Source of the DNA: Pseudoscleropodium purum
Lineage: Eukaryota; Streptophyta; Bryopsida; Hypnales; Brachytheciaceae
Reading direction: 5' to 3'
NCBI GenBank assembly: GCA_963969395.1
Contig: OZ017801.1
Location: forward strand, 4,466,501-4,530,500
DNA length: 64,000 bases
In this document: positions 11,322 to 24,013 of the stretch, in pieces
Layout of the letters: every line of letters begins with the position of its first letter
Numbering within the stretch: position 1 is the stretch's first letter
The notes under the pieces: generated by a model
The model's database searches: none
What the model was told of the DNA's origin: nothing
The model's input: the letters and a program-made list of their open reading frames with translations, nothing else
Program-made: the position numbers and the translations under genes

Positions 11322-14300
11322 ATGACATCGTGGAAGGCCCAAGCGCCGGCCGCGTTGGAAGTCCCTGGCAGCAGTATTGCCGATTCCTTGCCTCTCCACA
11401 TGACACCCCAATCAGACAGTCTGCTTTCCCCAGTGGATCCCAGCTTTCTGGAAGGAGCTTCGTCTCTGGCCAGGTTTGGACTTGACATTGGCGGCACTCT
11501 GTGCAAAGTAGTGTTTTTTGAGCCTGAAGAAGCCCAAGTAGAACCCAAAAGTAGGCTTTCTCGGACAAGCTTTGAGGATGAGGATGACGATAAGGATGCT
11601 TCCTATTCCAATGGCCAGCCGGAAGATTTAGAAGCTGAGGATTCAAAGGCGGAGGCTTCCATGAGCAAGCAAAGCAAGCGAGGCTTCAACAAGAATAACA
11701 TGACCGCAAGGCAAGCTCGCAAGATGTGGGTCTCCAGTCACGACCCTGTTCATATTCCTGGACGAGGCACCTTGTATTTCAAGTGCTTTGGTGTGTCCCG
11801 GATTCAAGCCCTGTAATCTTTTTGTCTTGCCTACTAGGACTGCGTTATTTAGAATATTTGTTTCTCATGTGTTTCTTGCTTTGAGCTGAAAACGAAATGC
11901 ATCAAGGCATGCGCACCCATAATCAGCACTAATTAACCTAAACTAACTAAATAAACTAGCTGCATCTTGTTGTTTGGAATGGGGATATTCATTATGGGTT
12001 CAGATTTTGCGTTAATTGGATCAAAACTCAAAAGTCAATAGCAAGGGAAGATCAGATCTGTCAGTAGGATGTTCCATGTCGTAAGTTTCCTGCTGTGACT
12101 GTTTCAGAAACTTGGAAAATGGAGGAGTTTCTGGCGCTCACTAAGGAGCATTCTTTGGTTAAGAGAGGCCGAGCTCTTGGTGCCACTGGGTACGCTCTAA
12201 TAGTTACTGTTCTGGCAATTTTTTCTGCGTAACGCGGTTGGACAGTTTTTGATCGGATCTGATAGCTTAAGTGAGATTTAATAGCATGCCGCTTCTGCAA
12301 AGAGATTGATCTTCTTCTTTCAGGCTTGATGTGTTTTTTATACAAGAAATTTCACTTGTTCGTAATGTTCATTTGCCTTAAATGACCAAATCTATGTTTA
12401 CTGCCTTTGATGGCACATGTGATTTTGAATGTACAGGGGCGGTGCTCGAAAATTCAAAGATCACTTTCTTCAAATAGCTGGCCTCCTGCTGGAGCGTGCC
12501 GACGAGCTCCACTCGTAAGTCTCAGTACTAAATGCTTGGCATAACGTCGTGGTGCTTACCAATTTTGTGATGTTTTTTGTGTCATTATGGAGTTGTTGCG
12601 TAGAGCTCTAATTTGCAAACTCACGACCTTACTTGCATGTCCCTCTCTCAAAGTAGGGCATCGTGCTATGCAGAATCTAGACATTCAGGCCTTACAACAT
12701 TCTTGAGTGTTGCTGGACTTTCAGGCCTTACAACATTCAAGATGTTTGTCTTCAAGTATTTAACGTATTAGCAGAAGTTCGTCACAGAAATATCAGAGGA
12801 TCTATGAATCTTGGATACTTTGATTCTTCCTTGAACACAAAATGTGCTCAAGGTGTGAGGAGCTGATTTCAAGAACGTCATGTTCGTTTTTGTACAGTAT
12901 GAGCACATTTTTCATTTATTTTGGCTTGTTTTGTTTTTCCATCGGAAGTAACAGTAGGCTTGTAAAGTCTGGTGCGAGGTATCGATTTCCTGGCGAGGCA
13001 CGCGCATCATGAGAGCTTTGAATACCCGTTGGGCTCCTTTCAAGGAGGCGCTATACAAAGACCGCTGAAGGAGATTTGCGGGGAAGAAGGTGGCCTCCCT
13101 GCGAACAGGTCAACAAATTCAGAGGACCATTCAAATGACTCAAATGAAGATGAGAATGGAACGGAAGCTCAGGAATCCGTCTTGAGTGGTGGCCCAGTTC
13201 CTACCTCTGCAGCTAGTGGACGGTTGGGGAGACCGGAAGCTCTATATCCATATCTCGTGGTATGTGCCTCCAACACGCCCAAACCCTAAACCCTAAACCC
13301 TAAAAAGCGCATTACGAGGTGAAAATAATTTTATTTCATAGCAGACCTCCTCTCAAGGATTCTGTTTAGGGGTTACGTTTGAAACGCTTCTATAAAATTC
13401 TGTGATGTGCCAGCAACTTTCCTTTTCTTCTGGCAAGTTCCATATTACCATCAGAAACTCGTGCTCTTGAATAAGTATCGAAGTTATTATTACCAAGAGT
13501 CTGCTATGAGATAAAATGACAGTGGTACCTTTTTGTGAAATCACTTGCTACCTTCACCTTTGTAGTCTAAATATTTTATTTCTTCCAATCTTGTGTTACT
13601 CGCCCATGATCAACAATTCATTCGGGTTGAATGCAGGTGAATATTGGTTCAGGTGTGAGCATATTACGAGTTGACGATGCTGAAAGTTTCGAGCGTGTTG
13701 GAGGAACCAGTCTTGGCGGGAGGTTATAAGTCTCTCCTACTGTGGCCTCTCTTTGGATAGTCAGATAATCGAGCATAGATTATGATTCTTAATTACGTCG
13801 CTTTGAATTCCTAAGTTTGTTATTGGTTTGCAGCGTGATAGAAGTTAACCTTACTGATTGGAGTCTTTGTTTGGGAAAGTGTAACATGGGAAACCCTGGC
13901 TATAATTCGGACGCTTCACAGACAGCAGTCACAAATTTAATGATAACATTGTCTTTGGTTTGTTACCTTTAACGTTGTCTGTTTTCGATGGTTCTGATGC
14001 GACTCCTTGGGCATGTCTCTAACAGCACATTTCTTGGACTGGCCTCGGCTCTTACTGGTTGCACAACGTACGTGAACAACTTCCAGCCTCTGGTTCAATG
14101 GCGCATGTTTTGAATTGTATTGATATAATTCAATTATTAGACCACAAATTGTGTAGCCAAACTGTACTAGATCTGATGAGGGAATTTTTTAATTTCTCAT
14201 CAACAAAATTGCTTTTTTTTTAGTAGTAGATGTGCTTGATATTTATGCAGTTTCGAGGAGGCAATCAATTTTGCGAGGGAGGGAGATTCCACCCAGATTG

Positions 14301-16318
14301 ATATGCTTGTTGGAGACATTTATGGTAATTCAAAACCCTTACAGATCTGAATATATTATTAACCCTGGCTCCGTTTGTCTCTAAGGGAAGATTTTGTTCC
14401 AGAGCTACTACTTGGAGTGCACCAGTATCATTTCTTAACATATTTGATCACGTTCATGTACCTGGGACTGTCATCGGACTTGCTCCTTTCATGTGGTCTT
14501 TGATTGCAGACTCCTCTCCAACGCTGTTTTGGCATTTGGTCTTTAGCAATTGACTGCGTGATGGTCCAGTTTAGTTCTCAGTCTAACTCGACAGTACTCG
14601 TTTGTGTATCTTACATTGTTTTATGCAAAAAAATTGTACGATTTATGAGAACCAACCTGAAGTGCTGGCATTTAAAAGTTATTTAGATAGAAGAAGTTTT
14701 GAAAGTCCGCGAGGAATTTCATCAAATTGTAACTACAGGACCTCCAACCAATGCTAACTGAGATTTACATAGCTGTCCTAGAGCTCTACATTGAGTTGGC
14801 TTCTTAAGACTGCGCACTATTAACTACTCCCTTGTGCATGGTGGTCGGGTGATCTTCCCAGGCGGTGATTACACAGAAATGGGATTAGCTGCGACAACAG
14901 TTGCAAGCTCCTTTGGCAAGGTACTTCTTCACAGATGCTTTCAAACATATGCTGGTGTGCAGAAACATGATTCCTGTTTTCGTTTGGTGTTTGTAAATGT
15001 TGGGTTGATCTTCTTCCAACTCCTAAGTGACCAACTGCGCAATAGTGTCTGCTTCTATATCTATTGCGGTTGAAATAAATCATTTAGGAAGGCTTCAAGG
15101 AAGGCAACTGTATGCAAGAAATCTGTTTTGAGATTATTCAAGAAACATGATTCGAAAGTTACTCTTATCAACTATGAGCTTTCGAAGTGGAGTTTTATTT
15201 CAAGTTTTGGCACTTAAAAAAGATTATTAAAGAATCCGTACATCTTCTTTAAGTTTGAATTGGGATGGGGTGGTTGGTTGGGATTGGCAGTTGGTGCAGC
15301 CAGAAAGACGAGAAGCAGCAATGAAGACTCCCCACAACCTGGCCAAGGCTGTGTTGCTCATGGTAACCAACAACATCGGCTCCATTGCCATGCTGCACGC
15401 GCGAGCTGCTGGCGTCCGCCAAATCATGTTCACTGGCAGCTTCTTACATGAAAATCAGGTCCATTTCCTCAAAATCTTTCGATGTTTATATATCATTGAT
15501 CGTACTAACAGCTCAAACGACCTGCTTCTAGAATCACAAATTCATTAGCGGTAAGTAAATGTTGACATCAATCAATATTAGGATAATTTTAAACTAATTG
15601 CAAGTCAATGTTAGAAAATGCTTCCAAGTTAATAGTTTCCATTACAACATGAAATTAATGCTTACGACACTAACATAAGGATATCCCTTATTTGTGTTCC
15701 ACTAACACTAACACTAACATAACATAAACTCTCAGCATTAGTTTTTCATGAATCTAATGCTTATAACACTACCAAACCCTAAACCTTGTCAGTCTAGTAC
15801 GGTGGTTGAGCTTTGACATTCCCGATTGCTGACTTCTTTGTGTTTAAGCAGCTTGCAATGCGGCTACTGGCAGTGGCCATGGAATTTTGGTCCAAGGGCA
15901 ATATCAAGGTGAAAATTCTGATCCTTCTATTTCTTGTGTGTATAAATGGTTCAATGGGCTGTATTGATTAGACCTAAGGAAGTGCTCATTTGACAGGGCC
16001 TTCTAGAAAATATTTATCTCGGGTTTTGTAAGTAGATAGCAGATTAGGCTCTTAGTTATGCCGAATTGAATGTCCACGTCTTCTTATCAAAGGTGCTGAC
16101 CAATTGAGTGATCTTATGACACTGTTTCGACAAATAAATAAATAAGTAAATAATTATGCCACATTCAACAATACGTTTTGAGGCTAATAGTTTGGACATT
16201 TTACTGCACTCAGGCTGTGTTTCTGCGTCACGAAGGACATGCTGGAGCAATGGGAGCCCTGCTTAGTACTTTGGATCCTTCAAACTCCATCGACAAACTG
16301 CTTCTTGACGCAAGTTGA
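11322..16318 (+). CDS. PANK: Pantothenate kinase (eukaryotic type II PanK), 11 exons, 503 aa
   Basis: Phosphorylates pantothenate with ATP, the first committed step of coenzyme A synthesis, in the cytosol. Exons: 11322-11790, 12108-12189, 12437-12514, 12968-13259, 13637-13722, 14026-14067, 14251-14324, 14862-14920, 15291-15458, 15852-15908, 16214-16318; 1512 nt, in frame throughout, with GT-AG junctions. Landmarks: DIGGTL (55-60, nucleotide-binding loop), GATGGGA (about 180-186), NIGSGVSI (309-316), GTSLGGS (about 329-335), IYGGDY (about 373-378), SSFGK, TNNIGSIA (420-427), FWSKG (462-466), LRHEG (473-477). A 50-residue N-terminal extension, an acidic stretch around 85-95 and a Ser/Asn/Glu-rich insert in exon 4 enlarge it relative to compact family members. 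The start is the first ATG before DIGGTL; an upstream TTG is not used. Oddity: the usual GGGTF reads GGSTF at the exon 5/6 joint. No C-terminal DUF89 domain, so it resembles PANK1-type plant enzymes. Confidence 0.93.
12684..12738 (+). repeat. Short direct repeat in PANK intron 3
   Basis: TTCAGGCCTTACAACATTC occurs at 12684-12702 and again at 12720-12738, a 36-bp tandem step. It lies in the third intron; no function is implied. Confidence 0.8.
13278..13305 (+). repeat. Interstitial telomere-type (CCCTAAA) repeat
   Basis: About three and a half CCCTAAA units in a row in PANK intron 4, shortly after the donor at 13260. It matches the Arabidopsis-type plant telomere unit. It is too short and too internal to be a chromosome end; such 'telo-box' runs are common in plant genes. 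Confidence 0.9.
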
Positions 16319-18876
16319 TGCAACAACGAAACTATAGTTTTATCAATCTTTGCCTTTTCCTCATTCCTTGGCTTCTCCTATCTATTCTGTATCCATAGGC
16401 GAGAGATTGGAACGCCCATTCTTTTTCCTTATTTATCTTATCTTATCTTGTCACACTAGCTAACGGTTGTAGATTCTCACAATACTGTGTTCATTGAGTA
16501 ATAATGACATACTAGAAGCATTCAGAAAGTAGCAAAAGAAGGTAAAGTTCATGTGATTTTGAACTTGTTACCAAAACCAACTCGTGTAGATTCTTTGCCT
16601 TGAATTTACTCTCTTTGAATATGAGAGGATGAATTGAAATTGGGTACATCTACATTTGGAGAGACATATCACGTATGGATGTGATGGAGTCCAAAAAGTA
16701 TCATCGTAGATGCAATGATACGGAAATAGGGAGGTAAAATAGTTTTGCCAACAAATTCAATCTTGAAATAGATGAAAGGGTATATCAAAATTGTCATAGT
16801 GACAAATCCAAACTTGAAATAATTGACTTGGATAGGTAGAAATGATGATAGAAATGATGTGAAAATAGTTGTGGCTTCAAGTTATTCATTGTAGTTGTAG
16901 TTTGAATTTTAAGTTGTTGGAGAGCATCATAATTGGATCTTGCATTTGTCAAGGCATAAATGAAGAATGCATCATGAATGGAGAATGTATAAACCAACTC
17001 CAATCTAAAGGTTGTCAAGTGGAATTAGTATTGTTGTTAGTCCTATTTATATTTGCCATGGATCTAATACATTATTTTCTCAAGAATTTGCTAGAATTGA
17101 TTACAAATCAAGAAGCTTCATAACTTTTACGTCATGAATCCAAATGGAATGAGTCAAATCTTTCTACATAGATAAAATATAATATACTCCCTATAGAATT
17201 AAAGTTGAAAATAACGTTATTTCAACCCATTTCTAAGTATTTCAAAGAAGTTGTTATCTATTCATTGAATATTCAAGAACAACAATGATCATTTTTGAAC
17301 AACCAAAAGATCATTAGGGGACTAAAAATTTAAGGGAAACCAGAGGATCATTTTGGGATGGAAGGACTAATCTATAAGAAAATTAAATAAACAATATTTC
17401 AAGTTTTTGTAGATTATTTTTATTGCCTAGTCACCCTCAACTATTTGGGGCTTATCATGACAACTTTTGTTCATAGGTTTTGATTGAAATAAAAATTATA
17501 TTCCCTATAAACAAATCAATTTTCCTATTTTGAAAAAAGAATTCAAAAATCTTGCTAAAAATTGACATTATAGGTATTGACCTAGACAACCTTCAAGAGT
17601 ACCTCAAAAAGACTCTTGGGGTATTATATACGCGTATAGGTTCCCTCTCTTGAAAAAAAGTCTCAAAAATCTTGCCAAAATTGAGATCATAGGTACCCAA
17701 CAAACCTTTAAGAATATCTCGAAAGGGCTTCTTGGACTTTAGGAGTTAAGGGCATAATTAAATAAGGCATTTCAAGCACAACCTTTCAAGTTTCAATTCA
17801 TATCTATATCTCCATTACAATACTATGTTTGAACTTTGAAATGCTTTGGGACTTTAGAAATTAAGTGCATCATGAAATAAGGAATTTCATACACCACCTT
17901 TCAAGTTCTAACCCATATCAATTATATCTCCATTACAATATCATGTTTGAACTTTGAAATGTTTTTATATCAAAAGAGGTTAAAATACTTCCTAGAGAAA
18001 TCTAAAATTCACCATCCTAAAAATCAATGGTCGATAATTAACAAAAATACTATTGATATATAAAAAGGTAAAGTTGTCTATCATCTATAATAGATAGCCA
18101 TACATTCACTACATCTATTGCTTCATCTAAATTTTCAATCATTCCTACAACTTTATTTCAATTCATCAATTTCATTTCTATGTTTAATTTGAAATGCAAT
18201 CATCACAAATCTAAGCTATAGATCCAATTATTGTTCTATATGTAACCTTGTTCAATTTAAATTTCTTGTAAAATTCTTGCTTACTTTCACATTTGAGCTC
18301 CAAAAAATCTCTCAACCACCTGTGTCTGTCATCTATTGTTGGTCAACTTCCTTAATATATTTCTCAAATCAATTCGCAATGATTTATAAGTTGTGGTAGA
18401 AATTCAATAATTTAAGATACCAAGTGTGTCAAGAATTAAGACTACAAAACCACCAACATCACTAAAATTGGAAACCATTTCACCCATCCCATGAACATGT
18501 ACACTAATCTTCGTCAGGATGGTAGCTATCTTCAAACCTCATCTTAATAGAAAAACAAGAAGAAGTAGTTGGGATTGAGTTGTACAGAGGTCATCAAGGA
18601 TCATCTCAAATTTGAAAAGCTAAAAATTTTATTTGTTTTCTTCTTAGATAAAAAAGGAAACATTTTATCTCCTCATTGCTTATAAATTAGTGAATTTCTA
18701 AATGTAGAATTTTACAATTTTTGATTTTTAACTTGTAAAATTATAATATTTAAATGTCTAGAAATACCAAATTCAAATTTTTATTTCTTAATAAAGCTTT
18801 TCATCATTCCATTTTGATGAATGAGATCAAAGTTATTAGGAGTTTTGATTTGAAGGCAATCATAGAATCTCTACTT
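16319..18876. other. AT-rich intergenic tract, no gene recognised
   Basis: PANK 3' flank followed by repeat-derived AT-rich DNA. Open frames are short (84 codons at most) and not protein-like. 17150-17760 belongs to a dispersed repeat listed separately. Around 16.6-17.1 kb nothing specific was seen. Confidence 0.5.
17150..17760 (+). repeat. Dispersed repeat, copy related to 53440-54540
   Basis: Shares ordered landmarks with 53440-54540: 'tcaaatctttctacatagat', 'tttggggctta' followed by 'cgacttttg'-like text, 'aaaattatattcc', and 'attgagatcataggtac'. In this copy the last module is duplicated in tandem (17490-17620 and 17620-17745). It ends near GGACTTTAGGAGTTAAG, which resembles the end of the TTAA-flanked family. 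Non-coding. Confidence 0.5.
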
Positions 18877-19809
18877 TTAACCCCTAAAGGACCATTGTCC
18901 CTTCGGGGGACAAATGCGTTTTGGGGCAAGTACCTAGGGGCTGAATTTTTGTCGTGATTTTTTTATGTTTTTTTTGAAGATAGAAAAACTGATAAGCTTT
19001 ATGAGAGTATAATTTTTTTCACAATTGTTGCCTGGGAACAATAATTATGACCAAATAAGCTCAAACAAGGGGACGGGGGGCAGTCTGGGCAGCAAAAAAA
19101 AAAAAATTAATTAAAAAAAAAAAAATTTTAAATTCCTCATAAACTATATTTTTGTCTATTCGAAAAGTTTTGATTCATTTCATTTGGATTTGTTATAAGA
19201 AAGTTATGGACATTCTTGTTTTTTGGGTAGTTAGAGCATCTTCTTGAAAAAAATAACTTGTAGGATTCATTTCTGAATGCAATTTTTCAAATTTTTCAAA
19301 TTTTTTTATTTTTCATGGTTTAGTTTACTTGCTAAAACAATCTCACCATTGGGATTAGTGCATTTTAATTCCATCTAAAATATATGAATATTTTAGATTT
19401 TCCTTCTATCTCGTACCTACTTCTACTTAATAATAATTTTTTAAATGAAAATTAATTTCTTTTTAATTTCTTTTTTCTCCCCAGACTCTCAACTCAATTC
19501 TCCACTTTATAGATTTAAAATTCGAAACTTTGTAGCGCAAAAATTTTCAGTTAAAAATGTTCACAGTCAAAAAATCCAGTACCGTAATGTGCTGAAAAAC
19601 TTGTTTTTTCCACTTTAAACGCAAATATCTTGCAATTTGTGCGGTGAAAAATTCTGAAATTTTTTCTACACTTTTTTCTACTAGTGAGGTGTAAGATTCT
19701 ATGGTTAGATGTGAAAAAAACACAATTAAATTTTTTTACTCTTTGCTATAGAAATGACAGTTTGCAGTGTTTTTTGGCAGAAAAAAGGCCTTGGTCCTTT
19801 AGGGATTAA
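18877..19809 (+). mobile_element. TTAA-flanked non-autonomous transposon, copy A
   Basis: TTAA at 18877-18880 and at 19806-19809 bracket a 925-bp body. The left end reads CCCCTAAAGGACCATTG; the right end, reverse-complemented, reads TCCCTAAAGGACCAAGG, so about 15 of 17 terminal bases form an inverted repeat. The inner right half ('caactcaattct', 'gaaaaattctgaaattttt', 'taagattctatggtta') is shared with copies at 44357, 58895 and partial copies at 28.8 and 52.9 kb. No open frame could encode a transposase. TTAA targets and ends in CCY are properties of the piggyBac superfamily; that assignment is inference. Confidence 0.7.
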
Positions 19810-21818
19810 ATGAACTTTGAAGCCCTTTATTATATTCAATTTTCAATATTTTTGGGAAAAAAAGGATATAAATTGTTTATTACAACATTACAACCATTGG
19901 GATTGGAGATTTTCAATCCTACAACTGAATTCTTAACAATTTGGTATCATACTCCTACTATATCTTTTTGCTTATTGTATTTTCAAGCACAAATACAAAA
20001 CATTTTTGTTGAAATTTTTTATATGCATTTCAAAACTATTTCTTCAACATATTATATTAGCATATTGATGGAGAGTTGCAAGTTGTAGGATCTACACATT
20101 TTTGGATGAAAAGTTTGAAAGATGAAACCAAATAAATTTGGAAGAATTTAAAATATATTTTTTTGAAATCCAAGTATCACAATCTCACAATTGGTAAGGT
20201 TTTTGCACTCTAAAATTTTAGGAAGGTTTACTCTAATATATTAACCAAAAGATACTACAATTGGATTTATTAATAGATAAATATAGATGAAAAATTTAGT
20301 CTTACTTTGGGTACAAATATTTTGAAGCAATTTTGGTTCAAAAAATATCACATTCCTTTAGGGATTAATAAAAATTTGAAATATAAATAAATTACATAGA
20401 TGATAGTATTTGCTCAAAAAATGCATTCTCTTTAAAAATTGGTAAGATAGTGTGCTATTCTCTATGAAATAAATATCCAAATATACTAATTTTTTACTAC
20501 AAAACAAGAATATTGTATAATGTAAAAAAAATTAGTTTCAAGCATGTGCATATTTTTTATTTTTTTTATTAAATACATTTTGAAGTGTAGTACTGTTCCT
20601 TCATGAAGCAACAATTGGCCTAGACTTTATTTTTCAAGTTCAATTGATTGAATAAGATTGCAAATTGATTTCTTAAGAATCAAATAATCCTTTATAGTAA
20701 TTACAAAAGCAACTTGAGATGTTCCAAATGCTTATTTAGAAATCCTTAACAATTATTTCTTGTTAGATGCATTGAGTGTTATATCATTTAATTGAAAAAC
20801 TAATCAAATGCTTGCTATGACTAGAAAGCTACCTTGGATGGAGGGCCGCATCCTTGAAGGGTTAAGAATGTTATGATTAGTTGGAAGTATAAAACTAAAA
20901 TATTTGGATTAAAATATTATAAACTAATAGAATTTTTTTAAGAAAGATTTTATATAAAAATGTTATTGAAGAGTCTTTGATATAATAAGTGATTGTGTTG
21001 TCTGAATCCATTGTACTTCATTTTTGTATATTTATTCCATTCAATTTAGACTATATATTATAGAAACCATTGATATAATTTTGATACTCCTTTTGTCCCA
21101 TTAATAACCTTCCAAAACCTTTCCTATCATGGATTAACTATATTTTTAGCTTTTGTGCTAATGATACATGCATTCAAAATCAACTACCCATCTTTTAAAT
21201 CTATGCAAAATTTTTAGTCTAGGCACCATTGTTCAAGTATTCAAAATTGATGTAGAAAGTGTTATATTTGAGCATTGATTGTAAATGTTACCAATTTGTC
21301 ATTCTTGACGATTTAAAGGTTGGTGGAAAGAATGGAATTCTAAAAATATTTGCTCCTTACCTAAATACCCACAACAAAGAAACTTGGCCCCTTCATGAAC
21401 AATATTCATAGCGCCAAAGTGATCACTAAATCCATCATCAATACAATTGTTTAAAGTAGGAAGTACAAGGTGCCTCATATAGGCAAGGGCAAGCTTGATA
21501 CGAGAGGAATGCTCCCTAATCGCTTGTGACTTGCCCCTACTAAGGTCATTCAACACAACCAACATTTACTCAATGGTCAAAATAAAAAAATAGAGCTTTT
21601 TAGTAGCACAAAAATTGTGCTTGATTTGAAGGTTTTTAGTGAGACAAAGGGAGTATATTTTAAAAGTGGTCCTTTGATCTTCTCTGGGTGCAAACCACTC
21701 CGTGTCAACAACAATTTTTGTTGCAAGACTAAATTAAGTCTCACTTAGTGACACATTTGACAGAATTAGGGTTTGGCGCTCTTTTGGTTGTGCTGGTTAT
21801 CGATTCTTACCCAGTTGC
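19810..21818. other. AT-rich intergenic tract before CDC40; one doubtful coding trace
   Basis: Mostly AT-rich, non-coding. 21299-21565 on the minus strand is an 88-codon frame (begins MLVVLNDLSRGKSQAIREHS) with richer base composition than its surroundings. It could be a fragment of an old element protein, but I cannot match it to a family. 21700-21818 grades into the CDC40 upstream region. Confidence 0.4.
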
Positions 21819-22250
21819 AGGGTTTAGTTTAGATTCGCATTCCTTTGTTTGAGCGGGTCGTGGCTTCTTCCCCAGTTTTAGGGTTTGGATTAATTTCGCA
21901 TTCCATTTCTTGAGCGGGCCTTGGCTTCTTCGCCAGCTTTAGGGTGTGGATTAGTTTCGCATTCCTTTGCTTGAGCGGGTCTTGGCTTCTTTGCTAGTTT
22001 TAGGGTTTGAGGATTAGCATTCCGCTTCACCTCCGCGACTTGTATTTTCAAGCATCGGCATGATTGTTAGTGTTCAAAAATAAATAGCAGGGCGCCAGTT
22101 TTAGTTTCACATTCCTTCGCTGAGAGCTTCTTGACTTCTTCCCCAGTTTTAGGGTTTTAGGATTTGTATTCCGCTTCCACTCTGCGACTGCATTTTTACA
22201 AGCATCGGCATGGTTGATTGTGTTCAAAAAAATAATTAGCAGTGCGGGCG
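21819..22250 (+). repeat. Nested tandem repeats in the CDC40 promoter/leader
   Basis: A 61-bp unit (AGGGTTT...TTCGCATTCC...GAGCGGG...TGGCTTCTT) starts at 21819, 21880 and 21941 with a diverging fourth start at 22002. The segment 22002-22090 is then repeated about 149 bp later (22151-22245), including AGCATCGGCATG and GTGTTCAAAAA. The AGGGTTT cores resemble telo-box promoter elements of plant housekeeping genes. The second copy runs to within a few bases of the start codon. Confidence 0.88.
22060..22239 (+). promoter_or_regulatory. Two duplicated short upstream ORFs in the CDC40 leader
   Basis: ATG at 22060 opens a 7-codon frame (MIVSVQK, stop ends at 22083). The duplicated ATG at 22210 opens a 9-codon frame (MVDCVQKNN, stop ends at 22239), 19 bp before the CDC40 start. 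Both arise from the same repeated AGCATCGGCATG segment. If transcription begins upstream of them they could reduce translation of the main frame; the transcription start is not known. Confidence 0.5.
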
Positions 22251-22258
22251 CACTAGCT

Positions 22259-24013
22259 ATGGATCTTCTGGTGCAATACGGCGATGGCGGTGAGGATCCG
22301 GACGCGCGCCTTGCTGCGTCGCCCTCAAGCAGCGTCTTGTCGTCTCCCGAGTCTTCCCCTATTCGTCTCCTGGAGCCTCGTCGCTCGGCCGCTCCAGAAA
22401 TAAGTGATTTATTGCTTTTGGTGAACGCTGCGGGAAGCAACGCCGTGAGCACATCGCGGAAGCCTTTGGACCCGTCGCAGCGCAAAGTGAATTACAATCC
22501 CACGGCGGAGCAGCTGTGGGCGCCCGTGGCCGGTCCCGCGCACCCGTACGCGAAGGATGGTGTGGCGCAGGGCCTGCGCAACCATAAAATCGGCTACGTG
22601 GAGGACGCCTCCATTGCGCCTTTCATGTTCGACGAGCAGTACAACACTTTTTACGCTTATGGATTTGCAGCAGACCCTGGCGCTACGACTGGGAACAATA
22701 TTATTGGCGACTACACCGCCGTAGAGGCCACCGATGGCGCATCTGTCTACAACCTGCCGCAGCATGAGCATCGGAAGCAACGCAAGAAGAGGCCACGGAA
22801 CGACGACGAAGGCGAGGTCGACGAGGAGAATGTTGAGAATCCTGCGACGGACGAATGGCTGCTGAAAAACTCCAAGTCGCCGTGGGCTGGGCAGAAGGAG
22901 GGTTTACAGGGGGAGCTGACAGAGGAGCAGACGGCTTACGCTGAGTTTCATGCGGAGAAGAAGAGTCAAAAGGAGAAAGGCGAGAAGGTGGAATTTGATG
23001 ATAAGAGTACCTTTCATGGCAAGGAGGAGGTGGACTATCAAGGTCGCTCATGGATCAGTCCCCCAAAGGATCACAAGGCCACCAACGAGCATTGCTACAT
23101 TCCGAAGCGATGGGTGCACACCTGGAGTGGGCACACCAAGGGGGTTTCGGCAATTAGGTTTTTCCCGAAGTATGGTCATCTGCTTCTCTCCGCTAGCATG
23201 GATACCAAGGTCAAAATATGGGATGTTCATGGCAGTGGGAAGTGTATGCGAACATACATGGGTCATTCGAAAGCAGTTCGGGACATTACTTTCAACAACG
23301 ATGGGTCGAAATTCCTGACGGCTTCGTATGATAGAAAAATCAAGCTTTGGGATACCGAGACTGGACAAATGATATCGGCGTTCTCGACAGGGAAGATTCC
23401 ATATGTCGTGAAGTTCAATCCGGATGAGGATAAGCAGAACGTGTTGCTGGCGGGTATGAGTGATAAGAAGATTGTCCAGTGGGACATGAACACTGGAGAG
23501 ATTAGCCAGGAGTATGATCAGCACTTGGGTGCTGTGAACACCATCACTTTCGTCGATGATAATCGGAGGTTTGTTACATCAAGTGACGATAAGTCGTTGC
23601 GTGTGTGGGAGTTTGGCATACCGGTGGTGATTAAGTATATAAGTGAGCCGCATATGCACTCTATGCCCTCCATCACTGTCCACCCGAACACCAACTGGTT
23701 TGCAGCTCAAAGTTTAGATAATCAGATTCTCATCTACAGTACCCGGGAGCGCTTCCGGTTGAACAAGAAGAAGCGGTTCGCCGGGCACATTGTTGCTGGG
23801 TACGCATGCCAAGTGAACTTTTCTCCGGATGGGCGGTTCATCATGTCAGGAGATGGTGAAGGTCGCTGCTGGTTCTGGGACTGGAAAACATGTAAAGTCT
23901 TCCGCACTCTGAAGTGCCACGAAGGAGTCTGTATAGGAGCAGAATGGCATCCTCTTGAACAGTCAAAAGTGGCCACCTGTGGCTGGGATGGTCTCATAAA
24001 ATACTGGGACTAG
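22259..24013 (+). CDS. CDC40: Pre-mRNA processing factor 17 / CDC40, WD40 splicing factor, intronless, 584 aa
   Basis: Nuclear spliceosome component needed for the second step of splicing. The N-terminal part carries the family's conserved block: [15 protein letters not shown] (about 37-51), [20 protein letters not shown], a [13 protein letters not shown] segment and [17 protein letters not shown]. From about residue 284 to the end there are seven WD repeats, starting [19 protein letters not shown], with clear WD ends such as VKIWDV, IKLWDT, IVQWDM, LRVWEF and IKYWD at the C-terminus. Start chosen at 22259 ([14 protein letters not shown]), which matches the usual MDLL opening; the frame extends upstream only through non-ATG codons. 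The whole gene is one exon, unlike every other resolved protein gene here. The 3' flank has no further coding sequence. Confidence 0.95.
   Translation: MDLLVQYGDGGEDPDARLAASPSSSVLSSPESSPIRLLEPRRSAAPEISDLLLLVNAAGSNAVSTSRKPLDPSQRKVNYNPTAEQLWAPVAGPAHPYAKDGVAQGLRNHKIGYVEDASIAPFMFDEQYNTFYAYGFAADPGATTGNNIIGDYTAVEATDGASVYNLPQHEHRKQRKKRPRNDDEGEVDEENVENPATDEWLLKNSKSPWAGQKEGLQGELTEEQTAYAEFHAEKKSQKEKGEKVEFDDKSTFHGKEEVDYQGRSWISPPKDHKATNEHCYIPKRWVHTWSGHTKGVSAIRFFPKYGHLLLSASMDTKVKIWDVHGSGKCMRTYMGHSKAVRDITFNNDGSKFLTASYDRKIKLWDTETGQMISAFSTGKIPYVVKFNPDEDKQNVLLAGMSDKKIVQWDMNTGEISQEYDQHLGAVNTITFVDDNRRFVTSSDDKSLRVWEFGIPVVIKYISEPHMHSMPSITVHPNTNWFAAQSLDNQILIYSTRERFRLNKKKRFAGHIVAGYACQVNFSPDGRFIMSGDGEGRCWFWDWKTCKVFRTLKCHEGVCIGAEWHPLEQSKVATCGWDGLIKYWD

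Noticed and set aside
13278..13305. Chromosome end or subtelomere
   Set aside because: Only about 3.5 units within an intron, with normal genes on both sides.
21299..21565. 88-codon minus-strand frame as a gene
   Set aside because: Isolated, no start context or neighbours, no recognised motif; kept only as a doubtful trace.
21819..22250. CRISPR-like array
   Set aside because: Contiguous 61-bp tandem units without distinct spacers, in a plant promoter.
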